Origin: Leifsonia shinshuensis
Lineage (GTDB): Bacteria; Actinomycetota; Actinomycetes; Actinomycetales; Microbacteriaceae
DNA length: 64,000 bases
Assembly: GCF_013410375.1 (NCBI RefSeq)
Contig: NZ_JACCFL010000001.1
Coordinates: 3,658,001-3,722,000, forward strand
Direction of reading: 5' to 3'
Shown: positions 43,515 through 52,670 of the stretch, piece after piece
How the letters are laid out: every line of letters starts with the position of its first letter
Numbering within the stretch: the stretch's first letter is position 1
Made by a program: the position numbers and the translations under genes
The notes under the pieces: model-generated
The model's database searches: none
Seen by the model: only the letters and a program-made list of their open reading frames with translations
What the model was told of the DNA's origin: nothing

Positions 43515-43539
43515 CAGAATGCGCACCCGGGAGTACGTT
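43510..43539 (+). promoter_or_regulatory. Promoter of the sugar ABC operon
   Basis: TTGCAC (43510-43515), 18 bp, TACGTT (43534-43539), about 75 nt before the binding-protein gene. Confidence 0.5.
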
Positions 43540-43615
43540 GAGCGCGGGCGCACCCGCGCCTGCACCGAGAGCACCACGCTCAACACAGAGCACCACTAGC
43601 TCAACGAGGAGTGAA

Positions 43616-44908
43616 ATGAAAGCAGCACGTCTCGCCGTGATCGCAGGGGTCGCCATCGCCGGCCTCGCCCTTGCGGGATGTACCGGCGGCGGATCAGGAT
43701 CCGGGGGGAGCCAGGGCGGGGACGCCGGCGCGAACCTCGACAGCAAAGGCCCCATCACCTACGTGCAGGGCAAGGACAACTCCAACGTCGTCCGTCCCCT
43801 GGTCGACAAGTGGAACGCAGCACACCCCAGCGAGAAGGTCACCTTCAAGGAGCAGACCGACCAGGCGGACCAGCAGCACGACGACCTCGTGCAGCACTTC
43901 CAGGCGAAGGACCCGAACTACGACGTCGTCGATGTCGACGTGGTGTGGACGGGCGAGTTCGCCGCGAAGGGCTGGCTGCAGCCGCTGACCGGCAACTTCA
44001 AGATGGACAACTCGAAGCTGCTGGCTCCGACGGTCAAGTCGGGCACCTACAACGGCACGCAGTACGCGGCGCCGCAGACCTCCGACGGCGGCATCCTGTA
44101 CTACCGCAAGGACCTCGTCCCCACGCCGCCCAAGACGTGGGATGAGATGCTCAAGGACTGCGACATCGCCAAGGCGAAGGGCATCGGCTGCTACGCCGGT
44201 CAGTTCGCCCAGTACGAGGGCCTGACGGTGAACGTGGCCGAGGCCATCAACACCAACGGCGGCACCATCGTCGGCGACGACGGCAAGACCGTCACCGTCG
44301 ACAGCTCGCAGGCCAACGCGGGTCTGACCCGCCTGGTGGACGGCTTCAAGAACGGCCAGATCCCGGCCGAGGCCATCACCTACCAGGAGGAGCAGGGCCG
44401 CCAGGCGTTCGAGGCCGGCAAGCTGATGTTCCTGCGCAACTGGCCGTACGTCTACAACCTGGCCAAGACCGACGGATCGTCGACGGTCAAGGACACCTTC
44501 GGCATCGCCCCGCTGCCCGGCGTCTCCGCCGACAAGCCCGGCGTGTCCAGCCTCGGCGGCCACAACGCCGCGATCAGCGTCTACAGCAAGCACAAGGCGA
44601 CCGCGTTCGCGTTCCTGCAGTTCCTGCAGAGCGAAGAGACCCAGAAGTTCTTCGTGACGCAGGGCTCGCTCGCACCGGTCCTCTCCTCGCTGTACGACGA
44701 CGCCGGCCTGAACAGCCAGCTGCCCTACCTGTCCACCCTGAAGACGTCGATCGAGAACGCGGTTCCGCGTCCCGTCTCGCCGTTCTACCCGGCCATCACC
44801 AAGGCCGTTCAGGACAACGCCTACGCCGCCCTGAAGGGCGACAAGTCGGTCGACCAGGCGCTGAAGGACATGTCCGCGGCCATCAAGACCGCGAGCGCGG
44901 GCCAGTAA
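43616..44908 (+). CDS. Sugar ABC transporter substrate-binding lipoprotein
   Basis: This 430-residue protein is an extracellular binding lipoprotein of the maltose/trehalose-type family. The signal peptide is residues 1-21 with the lipobox LALAGC. The mature domain starts after a Gly/Ser-rich linker and includes KWNAAHPSEKVTFKEQTDQADQQ-type helix, YDVVDVDVVWTGEFA, and KLMFLRNWPYVYNLA in the second lobe, as in trehalose/maltose binders. GAGGAGTG precedes the ATG. It heads the operon with two permeases, but no ATPase is encoded locally; a shared MsiK-type ATPase elsewhere is expected for such systems. Confidence 0.94.
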   Translation: MKAARLAVIAGVAIAGLALAGCTGGGSGSGGSQGGDAGANLDSKGPITYVQGKDNSNVVRPLVDKWNAAHPSEKVTFKEQTDQADQQHDDLVQHFQAKDPNYDVVDVDVVWTGEFAAKGWLQPLTGNFKMDNSKLLAPTVKSGTYNGTQYAAPQTSDGGILYYRKDLVPTPPKTWDEMLKDCDIAKAKGIGCYAGQFAQYEGLTVNVAEAINTNGGTIVGDDGKTVTVDSSQANAGLTRLVDGFKNGQIPAEAITYQEEQGRQAFEAGKLMFLRNWPYVYNLAKTDGSSTVKDTFGIAPLPGVSADKPGVSSLGGHNAAISVYSKHKATAFAFLQFLQSEETQKFFVTQGSLAPVLSSLYDDAGLNSQLPYLSTLKTSIENAVPRPVSPFYPAITKAVQDNAYAALKGDKSVDQALKDMSAAIKTASAGQ

Positions 44909-44990
44909 GGCCCATCACGGTCGCCGGGCGGCGGGACCCTTCCCGCCGCCCGGCTCCCCACACTTCCCGCTTTCCTCCCGGAGGCAGCAC

Positions 44991-46025
44991 ATGTCAACGT
45001 CGAACGTCGTCGCCCCCTCATCAACGAAGAGCAGGCCACCTGAGCAGCGCGCCGGTGCCAAGCGCGTCCACCGCCAGCAGAGCCGCTGGGCCCTCTACCT
45101 GATCCTCCCCACGATCGTCCTGCTCGCCGTCGTGATCGGCTACCCGATCGTGAGCGCCATCGTGATGTCCTTCCAGAAGGACGCGGGCCTCGATCCCGCG
45201 ACCGGCCTGTTCGTGCAGGGCGGCTTCGCGGGCTTCCAGAACTACGCCCACTGGCTGTTCCAGCAGTGCGCCGGCCCGAACGGGACCACCGTCTCGTGCC
45301 CGCCTGGCAACCTCGGCGCCACCTTCTGGAGCGCCGTCGGGGTCACCTTCTTCTTCACGATCACCACCGTGATCCTGGAGACCGTCCTCGGCCTCTGGTT
45401 CGCGCTCATCATGAACCGCGCCTTCCGCGGCCGCGGGTTCGTCCGCGCGGCCATCCTGATCCCGTGGGCGATCCCCACCGCCGTCACCGCGAAGCTGTGG
45501 TTCTTCATCTTCTCGGTCGCCGGTGTCGCCAACGCCGTGCTCAACACGCACATCCTCTGGACGAGCGATGAATGGGCATCCCGGTTCGCGGTCATCATCG
45601 CCGACACCTGGAAGACGACGCCGTTCATGGCGCTGCTCATCCTGGCCGGCCTCCAGATCATCCCGGAGGACGTCTACGAGGCGGCGAAGATGGACGGCGC
45701 GAGCACGTGGCAGCGGTTCTGGCGGGTCACGATGCCGCTGCTGAAGCCGGCGCTGATGGTCGCGGTCCTCTTCCGCGTGCTCGACGCGCTGCGCATCTAC
45801 GACCTCCCGCAGATCCTGACGGGCGGCGGCGGAGGCACAGGCCATGCGACCACGACGCTGTCCATCCTCGTGGTCGATCAGATCAGGCAGGGCTTCAACA
45901 GCGCTGCCGCCCTCTCCACCATCACATTCATCCTGATCTTCCTGGTCGCGTTCATCTTCGTGCGGTTCCTCGGCACGAACGTGGTCCGAACGCAGGAGAC
46001 GCAAGCGAAGGGAGCGAAGGGATGA
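44991..46025 (+). CDS. Sugar ABC transporter permease (MalF-like)
   Basis: This 344-residue inner-membrane permease has six or more helices. A long first periplasmic loop (residues ~50-115) includes the CAGPNGTTVSCPPG cysteine-containing stretch. The EAA motif AAKMDGASTWQRFWRVTMPLLKP near residue 235 binds the ATPase. CGGAGGC precedes the ATG. Its stop overlaps the next gene by four bases. Confidence 0.93.
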   Translation: MSTSNVVAPSSTKSRPPEQRAGAKRVHRQQSRWALYLILPTIVLLAVVIGYPIVSAIVMSFQKDAGLDPATGLFVQGGFAGFQNYAHWLFQQCAGPNGTTVSCPPGNLGATFWSAVGVTFFFTITTVILETVLGLWFALIMNRAFRGRGFVRAAILIPWAIPTAVTAKLWFFIFSVAGVANAVLNTHILWTSDEWASRFAVIIADTWKTTPFMALLILAGLQIIPEDVYEAAKMDGASTWQRFWRVTMPLLKPALMVAVLFRVLDALRIYDLPQILTGGGGGTGHATTTLSILVVDQIRQGFNSAAALSTITFILIFLVAFIFVRFLGTNVVRTQETQAKGAKG

Positions 46026-46936
46026 CCACCGTCGCCGGCCCCGCATCGGCCACCGCGGAGGCGAACGCCCTCCCCCGGACCCGTACGAAGAACCGCACCA
46101 AGCAGCGCAACAGGAACCAGGCCATCCGCACCGGCATCCAGGCGATCGTCGTCGTGCTCTGGTGTCTGCTCCCGTTCTACTGGATGGTCGTCACCTCGTT
46201 CCGCGAAGTCGGGTACACGAGCGACAACACCCCGTGGTTCACGCACGTGACGCTCGACAACTACGTGACGGCGCTCTCCACCAAGCTCGGGAACAACCTC
46301 CCCGGCGCGCTGCTGAACTCGCTGTTCATCGGCGTCTGCGTGACGCTGATCTCGCTGGTCGTCGGCATCTTCGCCTCGTACGCGCTCGCCCGCCTGGACT
46401 TCAAGTTCAAGGGCATCATCCTCGGGATCATCCTGGCCGCCTCGATGTTCCCGGGCGTCGCGCTCATCACCCCGCTGTTCCAGCTGTTCACGAACATCGG
46501 GTGGATGGGCACCTACCAGGCGCTGATCATCCCGGAGATCTCGTTCGCCCTCCCGCTGACGGTCTACACGCTCGTCTCGTTCTTCCGCGAGATGCCGTGG
46601 GATCTGGAGGAGGCGGCCCGGATCGACGGGTGCACGCAGGCGCAGGCGTTCCGCAAGATCATCCTGCCGCTGGCGGCGCCCGCGGTGTTCACGACCGCGA
46701 TCCTGGCGTTCATCTCCTCGTGGAACGAGTTCCTGATCTCCAGCCAGCTCTCCAGCGACAAGACGCAGCCGGTGACGGTCGCCATCGCGTCCTTCACCGG
46801 GAGCCAGCCGCACCAGGAGCCGTACACGGCCATCATGGCTGCCGGTACGATCGTGACCGTCCCGCTCATCATCCTGGTGCTGATCTTCCAGCGCCGGATC
46901 GTCGCGGGCCTCACGGCAGGTGGAGTGAAGGGCTGA
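46022..46936 (+). CDS. Sugar ABC transporter permease (MalG-like)
   Basis: This 304-residue permease has six helices and the EAA loop EEAARIDGCTQAQAFRKIIL at about residue 200. A polar, basic N-terminus (TRTKNRTKQRNRNQ) precedes helix 1. ATGA overlap with the first permease. With the lipoprotein and a remote ATPase it forms an importer, probably for an oligosaccharide or a plant-derived glycoside. Confidence 0.93.
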   Translation: MTTVAGPASATAEANALPRTRTKNRTKQRNRNQAIRTGIQAIVVVLWCLLPFYWMVVTSFREVGYTSDNTPWFTHVTLDNYVTALSTKLGNNLPGALLNSLFIGVCVTLISLVVGIFASYALARLDFKFKGIILGIILAASMFPGVALITPLFQLFTNIGWMGTYQALIIPEISFALPLTVYTLVSFFREMPWDLEEAARIDGCTQAQAFRKIILPLAAPAVFTTAILAFISSWNEFLISSQLSSDKTQPVTVAIASFTGSQPHQEPYTAIMAAGTIVTVPLIILVLIFQRRIVAGLTAGGVKG

Positions 46937-46940
46937 GCCG

Positions 46941-47177
46941 ATGCGCAGGAACGACCCGAAGGAGTTCGTCGACCTCGGTCTGGGGTTCGTCGGCTTCTTC
47001 GCGGTCGCCTTCGTGATCATCACCGCCTCCTGCGAGCTCACGGGCCAGCCGGCGCTGGTCTGGGCAGTGATCTCGCTCGTGCTCGTGGTCGTCTTCATCG
47101 CTCTGCTGCAGGCGCGGCGCCGCATCCAGGCGTCGCGCCTGCGGGCGGAGGAGGCGCGAGCGGGCCAGGACTCCTGA
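46941..47177 (+). CDS. Small membrane protein of the sugar ABC operon
   Basis: This 78-residue protein has two helices (residues ~10-29 and ~38-57) and a basic/acidic C-terminus (RRRIQASRLRAEEARAG). No domain recognised. It lies 4 bp after the permease and 13 bp before the LacI gene, so it is part of the operon. The role is unknown; small membrane partners of sugar transporters are a possibility. Confidence 0.7.
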   Translation: MRRNDPKEFVDLGLGFVGFFAVAFVIITASCELTGQPALVWAVISLVLVVVFIALLQARRRIQASRLRAEEARAGQDS

Positions 47178-47190
47178 CGGGGGCAGCAGC

Positions 47191-48198
47191 ATGGCAGGAA
47201 TCGAGGAGGTCGCGCGCGCGACCGGCGTCTCCACGGCGACGGTCTCGCGGGCGCTGCGGGGGCTCCCGAACGTGTCCGACACGACGCGCGCGGCGGTGCG
47301 CCGCGCCGCCGACGAGCTCGGCTATGTGGCGTCGTCGAGCGCGTCGGGGCTGGCCAGCGGGCGCACGCTCGCGCTCGGCGTCGTCGTGCCGTCGGTCAGC
47401 CGCTGGTTCTACACGCAGGTCCTGGAGGGCGTCGACGCGGAGCTGCGCTCGGCCAGCTACGACATGATCCTGTTCAACCTGGGCGGCCACCGCGGCGACC
47501 GGGAGCGCGTCTTCCACCGCAGCATCCTGCGCAAGCGCACGGACGCGCTGCTGGCGCTGTGCCTCGACTTCACGCCGGACGAGCGCGAGCAGCTGGCGTC
47601 CCTCGGCCACCCGACCATCGTGGTGGGCGGCCCGGTCAAGGGGCTGCGCAGCGTGGGAATCGACGAGAAGGCCACCGCCCGGGAGGCGACGAACCACCTC
47701 ATCGGCCTCGGCCACACCGAGATCGCGCACCTCGGCGGCGAGGACGAGGAGGGCCTCAACAGCAACGTGCCGGCCGGGAGGCTGCGCGGCTTCGAGAAGG
47801 CCATGCGCGCCGCGCACCTGACGGTGCGGCCGGAGTGGGTCATCCCCGGCGGGTTCTCCCTCCCCGAGGGACGCGCCGCGATGAACCGGCTGCTCGACCG
47901 CCCCGGCCCCAAGCCGACGGCGGTCTTCGCCGGCTCCGACGAGATGGCGATGGGCGCCATGCTCGCCGCGGCCGACCACGGGCTCCGTGTGCCGGACGAC
48001 CTGTCGGTCATCGGCATCGACGACCACGACTACTCCGCGTGCTTCGGGCTGACCACGATGGCCCAGAGCCCCTTCGAGCAGGGTTCGGCGGCGACGCGGA
48101 TCCTGCTCGACGAGCTCGCCGGCGGGGAGCCGCGCGCCGGCTCCGTGCGGTCGCCTGCGCACCTCGTCGTGCGCACGTCGACGGCGCCCCCGCGCTGA
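47191..48198 (+). CDS. LacI-family regulator of the sugar ABC operon
   Basis: This 335-residue repressor has its helix-turn-helix at residues 3-25 (IEEVARATGVSTATVSRALRGLP) and hinge ASGLASGRT, then an effector domain ending in LSVIGIDDHDYSACFGLTTMAQSP. It is the last gene of the ABC operon, so it would control its own synthesis through the tandem sites at 43488-43514. The natural sugar is unknown. ATG start. Confidence 0.93.
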   Translation: MAGIEEVARATGVSTATVSRALRGLPNVSDTTRAAVRRAADELGYVASSSASGLASGRTLALGVVVPSVSRWFYTQVLEGVDAELRSASYDMILFNLGGHRGDRERVFHRSILRKRTDALLALCLDFTPDEREQLASLGHPTIVVGGPVKGLRSVGIDEKATAREATNHLIGLGHTEIAHLGGEDEEGLNSNVPAGRLRGFEKAMRAAHLTVRPEWVIPGGFSLPEGRAAMNRLLDRPGPKPTAVFAGSDEMAMGAMLAAADHGLRVPDDLSVIGIDDHDYSACFGLTTMAQSPFEQGSAATRILLDELAGGEPRAGSVRSPAHLVVRTSTAPPR

Positions 48199-48504
48199 GC
48201 CGGACACCTGCGAGTCCGCACCCGCGCGGACGAATTCGTTGCGGATTGCACGAATCCGGTCGGATATGAGCGATTCGGGTCCGCGCATCTGAAACAATGG
48301 GTCATGCGGCCGTTGGCCGATCGCGCCTTTCGGGTAGGCACGATCGACCGCCGACAGTCCGTCCGTATCGACGCTCTGCGCGTACGGGAAGAGCCGCCCT
48401 GACTAGGACAGGGCGGCTCTTCGTTCGTCTTGAACCGGTTCAGGGCTTACTGTCGCCGTTCCTGAGACGGGGGCGCCGGGCGGAGCGGTACGCCCGGCAG
48501 CGCC
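48199..48504. other. Gap with a possible small RNA or 32-residue reading frame
   Basis: The 306-bp gap between converging genes holds a 32-codon frame (ATG 48304 to TGA 48400-48402) whose stop lies in the loop of a strong hairpin (48388-48422), with an AACAAT box 5 nt before the ATG. The lacI stop is 190 bp upstream, too far for that hairpin to be its natural end, so an independent short transcript is possible. The palindrome GAACCGGTTC lies at 48432-48441. Confidence 0.35.
48388..48422 (+). terminator. Terminator-like hairpin
   Basis: A perfect 14-bp stem (GAAGAGCCGCCCTG with its complement) with a 7-nt loop, followed on the plus strand by GTTCGTCTT. It stands between converging genes and could end either transcript or a short RNA. 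Confidence 0.7.
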
Positions 48505-49743
48505 TCAGTCCGCGTCGGCCAGGGCGAGGACCTCGGCCTCCTGCTCCCGCGTCTCGTGCGGGGCGTCCACGCGCTTGAGGTGCTTGTGGCCCAGCATCAC
48601 CAGGGCGGCGGCGATCAGCACCGAGATGGCGCCGGCGTAGAACGGGGTGGAGCGCGCGAACAGGCTGGCCAGCAGGGTGGCCGCCGGCGGGGCGATCGCA
48701 CCGCCGAGGAAGCGGACGCCGGAGTAGGCGCTCGAGGCGACGGAGCGCGGCAGGTCGGTGGCCTCCATCACGCACTCGGTGAGCACGGTGTTCAGGATGC
48801 CGAGCAGCAGGCCGCCGACGATGACGCAGACGATCAGCGCGACCAGCGAGCCCACCAGGAGCCCGGCGGCGGCGAGGTCGAGCGCCAGCAGCGGCATGAT
48901 CAGCCAGAGCACACGGGTCCGCGGCAGCCGGGCGGTGAGCAGCGGCGCGACCCAGACCGACGTGAGCGCCAGGGCGACGCCCCAGCCGAAGAAGATCAGC
49001 CCGAGCGTGATCGCGTCCTTCACCCCCAGGTCGGCCAGGGCGAACGGCGTGTACGCCAGCAGCACGAAGAAGCCGATGTTGTAGAACAGCGCCGCCGCGG
49101 CCAGGAAGCCGAGCGCGGGCCGGCCGAGGGCGCGGAAGGGGGCGGAGAGCTTCGTCGGCGACGGCTTCTCCGGGTTCTTCTTGAGCATGACGACGATCGC
49201 GATGAAGCCGATGGCCATCAGGGTCGCCGTGCCGAAGAACGGTCCGCGCCAGCTCCAGCTGCCCAGCAGGCCGCCGAGCAGCGGGCCGATGGCGATGCCG
49301 AGTCCCAGCGCCGCCTCGTAGAGGATGATCGCCGCCGACGTCCCGCCCGCGGCCGCTCCGACGATGGTGGCGAGGGCGGTGGAGATGAACAGCGCGTTGC
49401 CGAGGCCCCAGCCGGCGCGGAAGCCGATGATCGACCAGACGTTCTGCGAGAGCCCGGCGGCGAGCGCGAACACGACGATCAGCGCGAGGCCGATCAGCAG
49501 GGTGCGCTTGGCTCCGATGCGGCTGGAGATCCAGCTCGTGAAGAACATCGCGACACCGGTGATCAGCAGGTAGCTCGTGAAGAGCATCTCGGTCTGGGTC
49601 GGCGTGGCCTGCAGGCTCGCGGCGATCGCCGGGAGGATCGGGTCGACGAGGCCGATGCCCATGAAGGCGATGACCGACGCGAACGCGACGGCCCAGACGG
49701 CGGTCGGCTGCTTGAGGATGTTGTCCGGCTTCTGGTGGGACAT
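48505..49743 (-). CDS. MFS transporter controlled by MarR
   Basis: This 412-residue, 12-helix DHA1-type efflux protein has ASVIAFMGIGLVDPILPAIA in helix 1 and the motif A variant TSWISSRIGAKRTLLIG after helix 2, with ALGLGIAIGPLLGGLLG as motif C in helix 5. ATG at 49743 follows AGGAGGCC. It is transcribed with the MarR gene upstream (59-bp gap). Export of a phenolic or other toxic molecule sensed by MarR is the usual logic; the ligand is unknown. Confidence 0.92.
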   Translation of the reverse strand: MSHQKPDNILKQPTAVWAVAFASVIAFMGIGLVDPILPAIAASLQATPTQTEMLFTSYLLITGVAMFFTSWISSRIGAKRTLLIGLALIVVFALAAGLSQNVWSIIGFRAGWGLGNALFISTALATIVGAAAGGTSAAIILYEAALGLGIAIGPLLGGLLGSWSWRGPFFGTATLMAIGFIAIVVMLKKNPEKPSPTKLSAPFRALGRPALGFLAAAALFYNIGFFVLLAYTPFALADLGVKDAITLGLIFFGWGVALALTSVWVAPLLTARLPRTRVLWLIMPLLALDLAAAGLLVGSLVALIVCVIVGGLLLGILNTVLTECVMEATDLPRSVASSAYSGVRFLGGAIAPPAATLLASLFARSTPFYAGAISVLIAAALVMLGHKHLKRVDAPHETREQEAEVLALADAD

Positions 49744-49802
49744 GAAGGGTGAGGCCTCCTGGGGCTGACGGGGAACGATGGGTGAACGGCGGCGCGAAAG
49801 CC

Positions 49803-50300
49803 TCAGCGGCCGTCGAGGGCGGCGGAGGCGGCGTTGGAGAGGTCGACGCGCGACGCGATGATCTCGACGGTGGCGCGCATGGCGGCCAGCTCGTCGTCGC
49901 GCAGGTCGGCGAACATCGGCACCAGGGCGGCGGAGAGGGTGTCCCGCCAGTCCTGGAGCGCGTCGGCGCCCTTGGGTGTGATCGCGATCTGCCAGGCGCG
50001 GGCGTCGTCCACGTCGGCGATGCGCTTGACCCACTCCGACTCGACGAGGTTCCGCACCAGCTTGGTCATCGTCGGCTGGGCGACCCGGCTCTGCGAGGCG
50101 AGCTCGCCGAGCCGCATCGGGCCGACCGACTGCAGCACGCTCAGGGTGCGCCAGGTCGCCGGCGACTCTGCGCTGCCGGTGACGCGCGCGGCCAGCCGGG
50201 TGAGCCGGTGGCTGGCGACGACGAGGTCGCCGAGGGTCTGGCGGAGCTGGGCGGTGTCGGTGCTGGTCGTGCTGGTGTCGGTGCGAATGGTCTCGGTCAC
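49803..50300 (-). CDS. MarR-family transcriptional regulator
   Basis: This 165-residue winged-helix regulator has SVGPMRLGELASQSRVAQPTMTKLVRNLVESEWV as the recognition region and the wing with ADVDDARAWQIAITPKGAD. GTG 50300 is chosen because TTGAGG precedes it; the frame before it is AT-rich operator sequence. It sits between the MFS gene and a divergent permease, with its likely operator at 50312-50330. Confidence 0.9.
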   Translation of the reverse strand: MTETIRTDTSTTSTDTAQLRQTLGDLVVASHRLTRLAARVTGSAESPATWRTLSVLQSVGPMRLGELASQSRVAQPTMTKLVRNLVESEWVKRIADVDDARAWQIAITPKGADALQDWRDTLSAALVPMFADLRDDELAAMRATVEIIASRVDLSNAASAALDGR

Positions 50301-50311
50301 GGCCTCAATTA

Positions 50312-50330
50312 TATATAGCTGGACTATATA
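50312..50330. promoter_or_regulatory. MarR operator, AT-rich inverted repeat
   Basis: TATATAG-CTGGA-CTATATA is a perfect 7+7 bp inverted repeat 11 bp before the marR start in a 70 % GC surrounding. It is placed to repress the marR-MFS operon and may affect the divergent permease. Confidence 0.75.
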
Positions 50331-50377
50331 AATCAAGCCCGGCCGAAATGCCACACATCACCTGATTGAATCGCCGG

Positions 50378-51829
50378 ATGACCTCCCCCGATCCGTCCGG
50401 CGACGGCGCGTACCACAAGGGCCTCAAGCGCAGGCACATCCAGATGATCGCCATCGGCGGCGCGATCGGCACGGGGCTCTTCCTCGGCGCCGGAGGCCGC
50501 CTCCACGACGGGGGTCCGGGGCTGCTCGTCGTCTACGCGATCTGCGGCGTCTTCGCGTACCTCATCCTGCGGGCGCTCGGAGAGCTCGTCCTGCACCGTC
50601 CCGACTCCGGGTCGTTCGTGTCCTACGCCCGCGAGTTCTTCGGCGAGAAGCTCGCGTTCGTGACCGGCTGGATGTACTGGATCTACTGGGGCATGATCGG
50701 CATCGTCGACGTCACGGCCGTCGCGCTCTACATGCACTTCTTCGGCAAGTACGTCCCGGTGCTCGCGGAGGTCCCGCAGTGGGTGTTCGCGCTGATCGCC
50801 CTCACCGTGGTGCTGCTGCTCAACCTGCTCTCGGTGAAGGTGTTCGGCGAGCTGGAGTTCTGGTTCGCGCTGATCAAGGTCGTCGCGCTCGTCGCGTTCC
50901 TCGTGATCGGCATCGCCTTCGTCGTCTTCGGCACCCCGGTCGACGGCCGCACGCCGGGCTTCGCGCTGCTCGCCGACAACGGCGGGCTCTTCCCGCAGGG
51001 GCTCCTCCCGCTCATCCTCGTGGTCCAGGGCGTGGTGTTCGCCTACGGCGCGATCGAGCTCATCGGCACGGCCGCGGGCGAGACGGAGAACCCGGAGAAG
51101 ACCATGCCGCGCGCCATCAACACCATCCTGGTGCGGATCGCGCTCTTCTACGTCGGCTCCGTCCTGCTGCTCTCGCTGCTCCTCCCGTACACCGCGTTCA
51201 AGAAGAACGAGAGCCCGTTCGTGACGTTCTTCTCGTCCATCGGCGTCGACGGCGCCGACGCGATCATGAACCTCGTCGTCCTGACCGCCGCCCTCTCGTC
51301 GCTCAACGCCGGCCTCTACTCGACCGGCCGGATCGCCCGGTCGCTGGCGTTGCGCGGTGCAGCCCCCCGGTTCGCGCTCCGGATGAACAAGGCCGGGGTG
51401 CCCTACGGCGGCATCCTCATCACCGGCGTGGTCGCCCTGGCAGGCGTCGCCCTGAACCTGGTGATGCCGGGCGACGCGTTCGAGGTCGGGATCAACCTGA
51501 CCTCCATCGGGCTGCTGTGGGCCTGGGCGATCATCGTGGTCTGCCAGCTGAAACTGCACTCCCTGGCGAAGGCCGGGAAGGTCGCCCGGCCGTCGTTCCA
51601 CATGCCGGGGGCTCCGTTCACGAGCTATCTGACGCTCGGCTTCCTCGCGCTGGTCGGCGCGCTGATCCTGTTCGACTGGCCGATGGGTACCCTCACGATC
51701 GGCACCGCCGTCGTGGTCGTGGTCCCCCTGCTCATCGGCGGCTGGTTCCTGGTGCGCGGGCGCGTGCGGGCGCACGCCGCTCAGGAGGCGGAGGCCGCGT
51801 CGCCGGAGTCGACGTCCGCCGTGCGCTGA
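50378..51829 (+). CDS. Amino acid permease (AAT family, APC superfamily)
   Basis: This 483-residue, 12-helix permease opens with [27 protein letters not shown], the canonical AAT start, and contains the [16 protein letters not shown] and [26 protein letters not shown] blocks. This pattern occurs in the L-asparagine, GABA and D-serine permeases; the exact substrate cannot be assigned. The ATG at 50378 lacks a Shine-Dalgarno sequence; TTGAAT 6 nt before it may be a leaderless -10. Its 3' end overlaps the converging methyltransferase gene by 49 bp. Confidence 0.92.
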   Translation: MTSPDPSGDGAYHKGLKRRHIQMIAIGGAIGTGLFLGAGGRLHDGGPGLLVVYAICGVFAYLILRALGELVLHRPDSGSFVSYAREFFGEKLAFVTGWMYWIYWGMIGIVDVTAVALYMHFFGKYVPVLAEVPQWVFALIALTVVLLLNLLSVKVFGELEFWFALIKVVALVAFLVIGIAFVVFGTPVDGRTPGFALLADNGGLFPQGLLPLILVVQGVVFAYGAIELIGTAAGETENPEKTMPRAINTILVRIALFYVGSVLLLSLLLPYTAFKKNESPFVTFFSSIGVDGADAIMNLVVLTAALSSLNAGLYSTGRIARSLALRGAAPRFALRMNKAGVPYGGILITGVVALAGVALNLVMPGDAFEVGINLTSIGLLWAWAIIVVCQLKLHSLAKAGKVARPSFHMPGAPFTSYLTLGFLALVGALILFDWPMGTLTIGTAVVVVVPLLIGGWFLVRGRVRAHAAQEAEAASPESTSAVR

Positions 51830-52464
51830 GCGAGCAGGAACGCCTGCCGCGACTTCTCCGGCGCGATCCGCTCGCGGGTCGCCTCGGCGACGAGCGAGAA
51901 TCCCGCCGCGGCGATCCGCTGCTTCACCCGGTCGGGCGACTGCCGCCGGGTGCGGAGGTCCAGCTCGTGCCCGTACGCCTGCCGTAGCTGCACGATGTCC
52001 TCGTCGCCGTGCTCGCTCACCTGGAACGCGAGCAGCAACCGGCCTCCCGGCCGCACCACCCGGGCGAACTCGGCGAACACCGCGTCCTGACGGTCCTGCG
52101 GGATGTGGATGATCGAGTACCAGGCCAGCGCGCCCGCGAGCTCGCCGTCCTGGAACGGCAGGGCTGCCATCGACGCCACCTCGAACGGGATGCCGGGGTG
52201 GTCACGTCGGGCGACCTCGATCATCCCGGGCGAGAGGTCGATGCCGCGCACCTCCACGCCGATGCCGGCCAGGAACCCGGAGACGCGGCCGGGACCGCAG
52301 CCGAGGTCGGCCACCGCTCCCCCGCCGTCGGCGGCGACCTGCTCGGCGAACGCCGTCAGCAGCGCCCGCTCGATCGGGAGCTTCTCGAGCTCGCCCGCCA
52401 GCAGGGCCGCGTAGTCCTCCGCGACGAGGTCGTAGGCGACGCGCGCCTCGTGCTCACTGTCCAC
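51781..52464 (-). CDS. SAM-dependent methyltransferase, class I
   Basis: This 227-residue protein has the SAM-binding motif [18 protein letters not shown], an acidic D in [12 protein letters not shown], and the [35 protein letters not shown] region. No target-recognition domain is present, so a small-molecule substrate is likely. GTG 52464 is used: a TAGGGT box ends 7 nt before it, the leaderless pattern. The 3' end overlaps the permease antisense by 49 bp. Confidence 0.9.
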   Translation of the reverse strand: MDSEHEARVAYDLVAEDYAALLAGELEKLPIERALLTAFAEQVAADGGGAVADLGCGPGRVSGFLAGIGVEVRGIDLSPGMIEVARRDHPGIPFEVASMAALPFQDGELAGALAWYSIIHIPQDRQDAVFAEFARVVRPGGRLLLAFQVSEHGDEDIVQLRQAYGHELDLRTRRQSPDRVKQRIAAAGFSLVAEATRERIAPEKSRQAFLLAQRTADVDSGDAASAS

Positions 52465-52471
52465 CCGTCCG

Positions 52472-52477
52472 ACCCTA
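52472..52477 (-). promoter_or_regulatory. -10 box of a leaderless methyltransferase mRNA
   Basis: TAGGGT on the minus strand ends 7 nt before the GTG at 52464; there is no Shine-Dalgarno sequence. Confidence 0.5.
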
Positions 52478-52484
52478 GGACGGG

Positions 52485-52519
52485 GAAACGCCCCCGGCCG
52501 CGCAAGCCGGGGGCGTTTC
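52485..52519 (-). terminator. Terminator behind the 45-residue gene
   Basis: A perfect 14-bp stem (GAAACGCCCCCGGC with its complement) and 7-nt loop starts 13 bp after the small gene's stop, read on the minus strand, and directly before the methyltransferase promoter, isolating the two units. Confidence 0.75.
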
Positions 52520-52532
52520 GGATGGGTTCGGG

Positions 52533-52670
52533 TCACCGCAGGTACCGGTCGTACAGGAGGGTCCTGCGGTAGAGATCCGGCGGGTGGGCGCCGCTGTCGC
52601 GGTCGTCACCGTGCAGGAGCGCGGCCCCGAGTCCGCGCAGGGTGGAGGCGAACGTGCGCCAGGTATTCAT
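52533..52670 (-). CDS. Small basic protein (45 residues)
   Basis: The frame encodes 45 residues rich in Arg and Leu, starting MNTWRTFASTLRGLG and ending LLYDRYLR. GGAAGAAG lies before the ATG. It has its own terminator. No family is recognised; short conserved proteins ending in YDRYLR are seen among Actinobacteria, but no function is known to me. The frame is bounded by clear signals, which favours a real gene. Confidence 0.6.
   Translation of the reverse strand: MNTWRTFASTLRGLGAALLHGDDRDSGAHPPDLYRRTLLYDRYLR

Noticed and set aside
51781..52464. Restriction-modification methyltransferase
   Set aside because: No DNA-methyltransferase motif IV or target-recognition domain and no endonuclease nearby. 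The protein is a small-molecule class I methyltransferase.
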